From assembly GCA_902769585.1 (NCBI GenBank), contig CACXPT010000017.1, forward strand, positions 1-36,305: a stretch of 36,305 nucleotides of DNA. The letters run 5' to 3'. Position numbers and translations under genes: made by a program. This document shows, in pieces, positions 24,383-30,612 of this stretch (position 1 is the first letter of the stretch; every line of letters begins with the position of its first letter). The notes below the pieces were generated by a model. That model had not been told where the DNA came from, searched no databases, and saw nothing but the letters and a program-made list of their open reading frames with translations. This DNA is from an uncultured bacterium (GTDB taxonomy: Bacteria; Verrucomicrobiota; Kiritimatiellia; RFP12; UBA1067).

Positions 24383-24691
24383 ATGATCGAGGCAAACGAA
24401 GACATATCCCTGAAGGTTGAGCAGCAGCTGCGCGACGTGGAGGAAGGTCAGGCCCTGGCAAAGGCAATCGCCGAGGGACGCGAGATCCATCCAGCACTCC
24501 TCGCGCAGCAGCCGACGACATCCGACCTTGACAATCAGCCCGTAGCCGAAACTATGGTGCAAACCATCCAGCCCGAACTGCCCCCGCCGCCTTCAGACCC
24601 AGAAGCCACCTTCCGCCAAGTCCGCCTGGGGATCGTGGCTATAATTGCCTTAATTTTGCTTATCCTTTGGCTACGCCAGAGAAAAGGTTAA
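24383..24691 (+). CDS. Small C-tail-anchored membrane protein
   Basis: 102 residues. Acidic, charged N-terminal half (MIEANEDISLKVEQQLRDVEEGQALAKAIAEG), a Pro-rich linker, and one TM helix at the end (LGIVAIIALILLILWL) followed by RQRKG. No homology recognised. It is the last gene after the PilX-like gene (35-bp gap), so it may serve the same machine. No ribosome site is visible. The TAA stop lies within the first unit of the octamer array at 24682. Confidence 0.6.
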   Translation: MIEANEDISLKVEQQLRDVEEGQALAKAIAEGREIHPALLAQQPTTSDLDNQPVAETMVQTIQPELPPPPSDPEATFRQVRLGIVAIIALILLILWLRQRKG

Positions 24692-24749
24692 AAGGCCCCC
24701 CACACATAACCTTTTATCTTTTAACCCTTTAATCTTTTAACCTTAAATC
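24682..24749. repeat. Inverted octamer array between convergent genes
   Basis: Left arm AAAAGGTT AAAAGG (24682-24695), a C-rich spacer (CCCCCCACACAT region), right arm of five 8-mers from 24710: CCTTTTAT, CTTTTAAC, CCTTTAAT, CTTTTAAC, CTTAAATC. It holds the TAA stop of the small membrane protein and most of the TGA stop of the HU-like gene. The layout copies that of the heptamer arrays with a different unit. Confidence 0.75.
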
Positions 24750-26283
24750 AGAACTCGTCTGGCAGATCGATCCGCATGGTGCGGCTCTTCATCGCATCGG
24801 AGAGCTTGTCGTCCACAGAAGGTGTCGTGTTGACCTCCTCGTCGAACATAAGCGCGTCGATGCGGATGGTGCGGCTCTTGAGCTGGGCCGGATTGAGGTC
24901 CTCGATCTCCTGGACGGAGACTACTTCCTTCTGCTCGCCCCTGCCGTCGTTAGCGTACGTGGTTCCCGGCTCCGATGCTGAAGGCACAAGCAGGATCGCT
25001 CCGCAAGCCGGACATTCGGCCTCATAGCCTACCGCTTCGCCGGGCGCGATGATCTCCTGCCCGCACGTGGTGCACTTGAAGGAGATTGCATTATCGCCGG
25101 TGATGGCGGTCTCGACGAATCCGTCGGCATCAGGTTCCTGCGCCTCTGCGGCCTTCCTGGCAGCTTCTTCCTCCGCGGCCTTGCGCGCAGCCTCCTCTTC
25201 CGCCGCCTTGCGCGCCGCTTCTGCTGCGGCGACCTTGCGCGCAGCCTCTTCGGCCAACCGCCTGGATGCCTCTTCCGCCTCGCGCCGGGCGGCTTCTTCG
25301 GCCGCTCGACGTGCCTCTTCTTCCGCTGCGAGACGCGCCGCCTCCTCGGCCGCCTTCCGCGCTGCCTCTTCCTCGGCCGCCTTCCGCGCCGCCTCCTCGG
25401 CCGCCTTCCGCGCCACCTCTTCCTCGGCCGCCCTCCGCGCCGCCTCTTCGGCAGCCTTCCGCGCCGCCTCCGCAGCCGCCTGGCGAGCCTCTTCCTCGGC
25501 CGCCTGACGGGCCGCCTCTTCCTCGGCGGCCCTCCGTGCCGCCTCCTCCGCCGCCAAGCGAGCGGCTTCCTCGGCCGCCTTCCGCGCCGCCTCTTCCTCG
25601 GCCGCCTTCCGTGCCGCCTCCGCCGCCGCTTTACGCGCAGCCTCCTCTTCAGCCGCTCGCCGGGCTGCATCTTCAGCCGCCTTGCGCGCGGCCTCCTCGG
25701 CCGCCTTGCGGGCAGCCTCTTCCTCGGCCGCCTTTTGCGCAGCCAAGATCGCAGCCTGACGAGCAGCTTCTTCCTCGGCAGCCTTGCGGGCAGCCTCTTC
25801 AGCCGCCTTCCGCGCAGCTTCTTCGGCCGCCTTGCGAGCCGCCTCCTCAGCAGCCAGACGGGCGGTCTCTTCCTCGGCCGCCTGACGGGCCGCCTCTTCA
25901 GCAGCCGTGCGAGCAGCATCCTCGGCGGCTGCCTTCTCAGCGAGAAGCGCAGCATATGCAGTCTCGGTCAAAGGCGTCACGCGCGGAGCGACAGTTTCCT
26001 TGGCTCGCTTAGACAACACCACGCGCAAGGCATCCCGCTCCGGAAGCACCAGCTTTTCGCCAGTCATTGGATTGCGGACAGTACGTGGCGCCCGACGCAC
26101 AACGTCAAACTTGCAAAGCCCTGGCAATATGAAATAGTTCGCTCGCGCCTCGCGATAGGCGATCTCGATGATCGCCTCTAGCGCAGCGCACGACTGCCGC
26201 TGGGAAATCCCAGCCCGAAATGCCAGTTCCTTTATCAACCGACTCTTTGTATATGCCCGCTTCTTTGGTGCCTCTTCCATCAT
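24748..26283 (-). CDS. HU/IHF-domain protein with Ala/Glu coiled coil, zinc ribbon and repeated SRTxRID tail
   Basis: 511 residues from ATG 26283 (GGGAGA just upstream; ATG 26280 is also possible). Domains: HU/IHF fold at about 10-98 (TKSRLIKELAFRAG, LPGLCKFDVVRRAPRTVRNPMTGE, the R-N-P arm motif that grips DNA); an A-E-E-A-A-R-K heptad-like stretch at about 116-378 (some 260 residues of probable long helix); a zinc ribbon with C404/C407 and C424/C427; then two copies of KSRT(I/M)RID at about 469-476 and 499-506, the second close to the C-terminus. HU proteins usually end after about 95 residues. It has a sigma-54 promoter shared in type with pilA, so a pilus or surface link is possible. The function of this architecture is not known to me. 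Confidence 0.75.
   Translation of the reverse strand: MMEEAPKKRAYTKSRLIKELAFRAGISQRQSCAALEAIIEIAYREARANYFILPGLCKFDVVRRAPRTVRNPMTGEKLVLPERDALRVVLSKRAKETVAPRVTPLTETAYAALLAEKAAAEDAARTAAEEAARQAAEEETARLAAEEAARKAAEEAARKAAEEAARKAAEEEAARQAAILAAQKAAEEEAARKAAEEAARKAAEDAARRAAEEEAARKAAAEAARKAAEEEAARKAAEEAARLAAEEAARRAAEEEAARQAAEEEARQAAAEAARKAAEEAARRAAEEEVARKAAEEAARKAAEEEAARKAAEEAARLAAEEEARRAAEEAARREAEEASRRLAEEAARKVAAAEAARKAAEEEAARKAAEEEAARKAAEAQEPDADGFVETAITGDNAISFKCTTCGQEIIAPGEAVGYEAECPACGAILLVPSASEPGTTYANDGRGEQKEVVSVQEIEDLNPAQLKSRTIRIDALMFDEEVNTTPSVDDKLSDAMKSRTMRIDLPDEF
25150..25938 (-). repeat. Coding low-complexity AEEAARKAA repeats
   Basis: Imperfect 21-27-bp units encoding A-E-E-(E)-A-A-R-K/R/L/Q-A. 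They are in frame throughout, with mixed codons, so a long charged helix is maintained. Not a CRISPR and not intergenic. Confidence 0.85.
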
Positions 26284-26319
26284 TCGTCTCCCAAATTGTC
26301 CAATGCTGGAACTGATTGA

Positions 26320-26335
26320 AGCAAATCCCATGCCA
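26320..26335 (-). promoter_or_regulatory. Sigma-54 promoter of the HU-like gene
   Basis: TGGCATG-GGAT-TTGCT, one base off the strict consensus, exact GG-N10-GC (GG 26334-26333, GC 26322-26321). Predicted start at about 26309, leader 26 nt containing GGGAGA. Confidence 0.7.
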
Positions 26336-26351
26336 AGAGCATCCATGGGGG

Positions 26352-26367
26352 TGGCATTGATTCTGCT
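26352..26367 (+). promoter_or_regulatory. Sigma-54-type promoter of the PAS gene
   Basis: TGGCATT-GATT-CTGCT with exact GG-N10-GC (GG 26353-26354, GC 26365-26366). Start at about 26378, leader of 20 nt holding AGGA (26385-26388). It diverges from the HU-gene promoter. Confidence 0.58.
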
Positions 26368-26397
26368 GTAATCTCCATTAGCAAAAGGAATTGTCAC

Positions 26398-26967
26398 ATG
26401 AAACTGTGGTTTAGAAAACAAAACACTGAAGCGGCCGCAAGCGAAAAGGCGGAAGGTTCCGCCATACCCGTCGAGCAGCTTGCAGAAGCTGCTCCTTCGT
26501 CTCCGTCTGGCAGCATGCCCGCCGCGAGCGTCCCTGCCGCCGCCCCAGCCAAGGCCGCCCCTTCGGTGCCTATGCGTCCAAAACAAGGACAGAAAGCGCT
26601 CTATTACCAGATGATGAACGCGATCTACGATGCCGTGCTGATCCTTGACGACAACGGACACGTGGTAGATTGCAACGAGCGGGTACCGTCAATTCTCGGC
26701 CATTCGCGTGAAGAGCTATGGGACGAACCCGTGGGAATGCTTATCCCAGGCATAACCCCGCAGATTTTCGCAAAAATGAAAAGTGGCCTCCACGGCAACC
26801 GTCGCGTACTGATCTCCGCCCGGTGCCACCGCAAGGACGGCAGCACCTTCCACGGAGAGGTGGGAGCAGGCCTGATCAATCTCACAGGTGAGAATCTGGT
26901 CTTGACAATTCGCAATATTGAGAAACGCGCTCCCGTCAAGGCGATTGTCAGGCCAAACAACTCCTAA
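26398..26967 (+). CDS. PAS-domain protein with Ala/Pro-rich N-terminus
   Basis: 189 residues. The N-terminal 65 residues are low-complexity (A/P/S/E), then one PAS domain (about 72-178): YQMMNAIYDAVLILDDNGHVVDCNERVPSILGHSREELWDEPVGMLI, HRKDGSTFHGEVGAGLINLTGENLVLTIRNIEKR, both PAS core and PAC-like. No kinase, GGDEF or HTH output follows, so it is a stand-alone sensor or partner module. It starts with MKLWFRKQN, no signal peptide, so cytosolic. Sigma-54 motif upstream; divergent from the HU-like gene. It could feed PilR or another pilus regulator, which is inference only. Convergent with trpA (8-bp gap). Confidence 0.82.
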   Translation: MKLWFRKQNTEAAASEKAEGSAIPVEQLAEAAPSSPSGSMPAASVPAAAPAKAAPSVPMRPKQGQKALYYQMMNAIYDAVLILDDNGHVVDCNERVPSILGHSREELWDEPVGMLIPGITPQIFAKMKSGLHGNRRVLISARCHRKDGSTFHGEVGAGLINLTGENLVLTIRNIEKRAPVKAIVRPNNS

Positions 26968-26975
26968 TTCAAGTC

Positions 26976-27767
26976 CTACCTCGTGGCACCAGTGACTTCT
27001 TTTGCGAATGCGGCGAGCGCGGCGGTCGGATCGGCGCTATCCGTCAGGACTCGCATCAGCGCGCTGCCGATGATGTAGCCGTCGGCCGCCTTTGAGATCA
27101 TTTCCGCCTGAGCGTGCGTGGACACGCCAAACCCGGCGCAGATAGGCACATTCACCGCCGCCTTGATTGCAGAGAGGCGTGCCGCAAGATCGGGCGGCAG
27201 TTCGCTGCGAACACCTGTCGTCCCCTTCACGGTCACCACATAGAGGAAGGAATCCTCCATGCCCGCCGCAATCTCCTTGATACGGTCCAGCCCCGTCGTC
27301 GGCGCGATTAGCGGTACGAGCGTGAGACCGTGCGGACGCAGCACGTCCAGGATCTCTTCGCGATCCTCAAGCGGCACGTCCACCGCCAGCACAGCATCCG
27401 CTCCAGCCGCCGCAGCATCTGCCGCGAAGCGCTCGAGACCATACTTGTAGATGATGTTGTAGTAGGAGAACACCACGAGCGGAGCGTCAGGATGTTTAGC
27501 TCGCAGCTGCCCCACAGCCTTCAGTATCTGAGCCAGATTGACGCCGTTCTCAAGCGCCGTGCGCGCAGCCGCGCGGATGACCGGCCCGTCGGCCATCGGA
27601 TCCGAGAACGGCACGCCTAACTCCAGAATGTCCGCGCCGTTGGAGAGTAGCGTGTCGCCTGCGGCGACGCTCGCTTCAAGGGTGGGCGCGCCCATCGTGA
27701 GGTAGGCGACGAATGCGCCGCGCCCCTCGGCGCGGGTCTTTGCAAAGAGTTTTTGAATGCGGTTCAT
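26976..27767 (-). CDS. trpA: Tryptophan synthase alpha subunit
   Basis: 263 residues (typical 260-270). Releases indole from indole-3-glycerol phosphate. Family motifs: [30 protein letters not shown], containing the catalytic Glu of the LELG segment and the ADGP loop; [14 protein letters not shown]; and [12 protein letters not shown] and DGYIIGSAL phosphate-binding segments near the end. ATGA overlap with the trpB stop, so translationally coupled. Last gene of trpF-trpB-trpA. Cytosolic. Confidence 0.97.
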   Translation of the reverse strand: MNRIQKLFAKTRAEGRGAFVAYLTMGAPTLEASVAAGDTLLSNGADILELGVPFSDPMADGPVIRAAARTALENGVNLAQILKAVGQLRAKHPDAPLVVFSYYNIIYKYGLERFAADAAAAGADAVLAVDVPLEDREEILDVLRPHGLTLVPLIAPTTGLDRIKEIAAGMEDSFLYVVTVKGTTGVRSELPPDLAARLSAIKAAVNVPICAGFGVSTHAQAEMISKAADGYIIGSALMRVLTDSADPTAALAAFAKEVTGATR

Positions 27768-28948
27768 TGCGCGTGTTCTTTCTTGTACTTGAAGATGCTG
27801 TGAAGGTCCTTGTCGCCGCGGCCGGAGAGGTTCACGAGCAGTATGGCGTCCTTCGGGAGGGACGGCGCGCGCTTGATCGCCTCGGCTACGGCATGGCTAG
27901 ACTCCAGCGCGGGGATGATGCCCTCGAAGCGGCATAGCGCGTCGAAGGCCGCCACAGCCTCGTCGTCATTGATGGTCGTGTACTCGGCTCGGCCGCTGTC
28001 AGCGAGGTATGCGTGTTCAGGACCGACTCCCGGATAGTCCAATCCTGCGGAGATCGAGTAGGTGTCGATTATCTGACCGTCCGGCGTCTGGAGAAGGTAT
28101 GTCTTGGACCCGTGCAGCACACCCACCGTGCCGCCGTTGATCGAGGCCGCGTGCTCGCCCGTGGCGAGTCCCTTGCCGCCGGCCTCCACGCCAACGAGCT
28201 TCACGGAAGGATCGTCGAGGAACCCAGCGAACAGGCCCATCGCGTTCGAGCCGCCGCCGACGCAGGCGATCGCCTGGTCGGGCAACTTGCCGTACTTCTC
28301 CAGGCACTGACGACGTGCCTCCTTGCCGATTACGCTCTGGAAGTCCTTCACCATGAGCGGATACGGGTGCGGGCCTGCCACCGTGCCGATCACATAGAAA
28401 GTTTCCTCGGGATGGCTCGTCCAGTCGCGTATCGCCTCGTTCATCGCGTCCTTCAGCGTGGCGCTCCCCTCCTCGACGGCATGCACCGTCGCGCCGAGCA
28501 TCTTCATGCGCTCCACGTTCGGTTCCTGGCGAGCCACGTCTATGGAGCCCATGTACACCTCGCAAGGCATCCCGAAGAGCGCGGCAGCCGTGGCCGTCGC
28601 CACGCCGTGCATGCCAGCGCCCGTCTCCGCGATGAGACGCTTCTTGCCCATCCGCCGCGCCAGCAGAACCTGTCCGAGAACGTTGTTGACCTTGTGCGCG
28701 CCTGTGTGGTTCAGGTCCTCGCGCTTCAGCAGGATGCGCGCGCCGCCCAGATGCTCAGAGAGCCGCCGCGCGAACGTGAGCGGACTCTCCCGCCCCACGT
28801 AGTCCCTCAGCAGCTCCGCGAACTCGGCCTGGAACGCGGGATCGGCCTTGGCCTCCGCATACGCGCGTTCCAGCTCCAGGAGCGGCGTCATCAGCGTCTC
28901 GGCGACATACTGTCCGCCGTATATTCCGTAGTGTGCTTCTTTTTTCAT
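27764..28948 (-). CDS. trpB: Tryptophan synthase beta subunit
   Basis: 394 residues. Condenses indole and serine with PLP. Start at ATG 28948 ([19 protein letters not shown]), with AAGGA upstream and a 4-bp ATGA overlap with trpF; the frame continues upstream as a trpF shadow, which I reject. Motifs: [19 protein letters not shown] (PLP lysine), [35 protein letters not shown] phosphate-binding loop and [10 protein letters not shown]. TrpB1-type length. Middle gene of the operon. Confidence 0.97.
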   Translation of the reverse strand: MKKEAHYGIYGGQYVAETLMTPLLELERAYAEAKADPAFQAEFAELLRDYVGRESPLTFARRLSEHLGGARILLKREDLNHTGAHKVNNVLGQVLLARRMGKKRLIAETGAGMHGVATATAAALFGMPCEVYMGSIDVARQEPNVERMKMLGATVHAVEEGSATLKDAMNEAIRDWTSHPEETFYVIGTVAGPHPYPLMVKDFQSVIGKEARRQCLEKYGKLPDQAIACVGGGSNAMGLFAGFLDDPSVKLVGVEAGGKGLATGEHAASINGGTVGVLHGSKTYLLQTPDGQIIDTYSISAGLDYPGVGPEHAYLADSGRAEYTTINDDEAVAAFDALCRFEGIIPALESSHAVAEAIKRAPSLPKDAILLVNLSGRGDKDLHSIFKYKKEHAQ

Positions 28949-29520
28949 GTCCTTGTCCTCGCGAAAAGTTCGTTGAGCCTTTCGATTGACTTGAGGCCCG
29001 GCGCCGTCTCGAGCGAACTGTTGACGTCCAGCACGTCCGCGCCCGTTGCGGCAGCATCTGCCAGGTTGTCCGCGCCCAGACCACCCGCGAGCACGGCCCG
29101 CACGCCGCGCCCGTGCGCCGCCGCAACGCGGCTCCAGTCGCTTCGCGTCCCAGATCCGCCGCCACGCGGCGAGTCGATCACCACCGCATCTCCGTCGGCG
29201 CCGCCGTCGAGCGTCCAAGTCTCGAAACCAGCCTCCCACAAGGCAGCAACCTCTTCCTCCGTCGCCACCCGATGCAGCTGCACCACGTCAAGCCCGGCAA
29301 GCCACATCGTCTCCACTATCTCCTCGACAGGCTGCCGCACGAAGACCCCGACCTTGCGCACGCGCCGAGACAGCTCGCCTGCGATTGCCGCCGCCTGCTG
29401 CTCAGTCACGCAGCGCGGACTCGACACCTCGAAGATGAAGCCGAGATAGTCCGCGCCGGCGACATCTGCCGCCCGGGCGAACTCGACATCGTTTATTCCG
29501 CAAACCTTCAGCCGCGGCAT
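28945..29520 (-). CDS. trpF: Phosphoribosylanthranilate isomerase
   Basis: 191 residues from ATG 29520 ([11 protein letters not shown]). The frame extends to a TTG at 29547, which lacks support. Motifs: KVCGI with the catalytic Cys, [29 protein letters not shown], the catalytic-Asp segment [22 protein letters not shown] and [14 protein letters not shown]. Converts PRA to CdRP, followed here directly by trpB and trpA. trpE/D/C are not in the window. The promoter at 29574-29603 drives the operon with a 45-nt leader; no Trp-codon leader peptide was seen. Confidence 0.94.
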   Translation of the reverse strand: MPRLKVCGINDVEFARAADVAGADYLGFIFEVSSPRCVTEQQAAAIAGELSRRVRKVGVFVRQPVEEIVETMWLAGLDVVQLHRVATEEEVAALWEAGFETWTLDGGADGDAVVIDSPRGGGSGTRSDWSRVAAAHGRGVRAVLAGGLGADNLADAAATGADVLDVNSSLETAPGLKSIERLNELFARTRT

Positions 29521-29573
29521 CTGTCCATCCGTCTTCACGTCTCGCAAGTGATTCTATTTGTAGAAACGCGGAG

Positions 29574-29603
29574 ATTATATCATGCTCTCCCCTGCATCGT
29601 CAA
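29574..29603 (-). promoter_or_regulatory. Promoter of trpFBA
   Basis: -35 TTGACG (29603-29598), 18-bp spacer, extended -10 TGA-TATAAT (29582-29574). Start near 29567. Confidence 0.72.
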
Positions 29604-29632
29604 CCGTGAAAAAACATTTCCCACTCGCAGCG

Positions 29633-30553
29633 CTAGAGCGCCTGGTTGCGCTTCGCTATGCCGAGCGCTGCGAAACGACGGGCATAGGCCGCGTACTGGG
29701 CGGAAGTCAGCGGCTCGAACGGCGGACGATATGGTCCGCAGTCGATCCCGACGAACTTCATCATGGCCTTCCGGTAGCTCCAGTTGTCGCTTTCGATCAT
29801 CAGCTCAACGACGCGGTTTGCCTCATCCTGCCACTTTGCGGCAGCGCGGAAATCGCCTTTCGCTGCCAGCGCGCAGATCTTCGCGAAGTGCGCGGGAATG
29901 ATGTTGTACGTTGTGCCGATGCCGCCGGAGAAGACGTTGCCGAGCGCAAGCCCGCACAGAAGCTGCTCGTCGCATCCTGCGAACCAGATGGTCTCCTTGC
30001 CGAGCTTCCGCTTGAGGCGCTGGGCGGCATAGTAGTCGCGGCCCGTGTATTTCATGCCCTTCACGTTGGGGAGATCGAAGAAGCGGATGTCGCGTTCCGG
30101 CACGAGCGCCGAGCCGAACGAGTAGATCATAAACGGCAGGTCTGTAGCCGAGGAGATGCGGCGATAGTGGTACATCGTGGCGTCAAACGAAGTGCGGTAG
30201 AGCTGCGGCGCCACGGAACTCACCCAGTCTATGCCGATCGCCGCCGCGTGCCGCGCGAGCTCCACCGAGTCGTCTGTGTTGTTCGCGCCCACGTGCGCTA
30301 TGAGCTTGCCCCGCCCACGCATCGCCTTCACGGCCGCGTTCATCAGCTGCTTGCGCTCCTCAACAGAGAGCAGCCACCATTCGCCGGTGGTGCCAGTAAG
30401 GTAGAACCCCTTCAGCCCGCCTTTCAGCCCATACTCGATGATCCGCGCGATCGTTTCCTCGTCGACGCGCCCCTTCTTGTCGTAAGGCGTGAACATGGCA
30501 GCATATGCGCCATACATTCCCTTGAAGCACTTTTCCGTCAGCTTTATGTCCAT
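29633..30553 (-). CDS. N-acetylneuraminate lyase-like aldolase (DapA/NAL family)
   Basis: 306 residues. Cleaves sialic acid into ManNAc and pyruvate in true NALs; other DapA-family members act on different 2-keto acids. Seen: GGLKGFYLTGTTGEWWLLSVEER (pyruvate-binding G-T-T-G-E), MIYSFGS (catalytic-Tyr region), VKGMKYTGRDYY (Schiff-base Lys followed by Y-T, NAL-like rather than DHDPS-like), AGCDEQLLCG (NAL has G-F-D-E). AAAGGA precedes the ATG. The gene lies next to GH106 and Asp-box genes, consistent with glycan catabolism. No nanK/nanE is here, so substrate is only suggested. Confidence 0.82.
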   Translation of the reverse strand: MDIKLTEKCFKGMYGAYAAMFTPYDKKGRVDEETIARIIEYGLKGGLKGFYLTGTTGEWWLLSVEERKQLMNAAVKAMRGRGKLIAHVGANNTDDSVELARHAAAIGIDWVSSVAPQLYRTSFDATMYHYRRISSATDLPFMIYSFGSALVPERDIRFFDLPNVKGMKYTGRDYYAAQRLKRKLGKETIWFAGCDEQLLCGLALGNVFSGGIGTTYNIIPAHFAKICALAAKGDFRAAAKWQDEANRVVELMIESDNWSYRKAMMKFVGIDCGPYRPPFEPLTSAQYAAYARRFAALGIAKRNQAL

Positions 30554-30583
30554 TGCAGTCCTTTCGCTCCGCGAACGGGCAAT

Positions 30584-30612
30584 ATTATATCATTTCTATT
30601 TTCCATTGCCCA
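30584..30612 (-). promoter_or_regulatory. Promoter of the NAL-like gene
   Basis: Extended -10 TGA-TATAAT (30592-30584) with a weak -35 (TGGGCA, 30612-30607, 17-bp spacer) in the end of the GH106 gene. Start near 30577, leader 24 nt with AAAGGA. Confidence 0.5.

Noticed and set aside
24782..24900. The KSRTxRID tail as a known sorting signal (LPXTG, PEP-CTERM, T9SS)
   Set aside because: No hydrophobic helix, Arg cluster or conserved beta-sandwich tail; it does not fit these classes.
29521..29567. Trp attenuator or leader peptide before trpF
   Set aside because: The 45-nt leader has no short ORF with Trp codons and no clear alternative hairpins.
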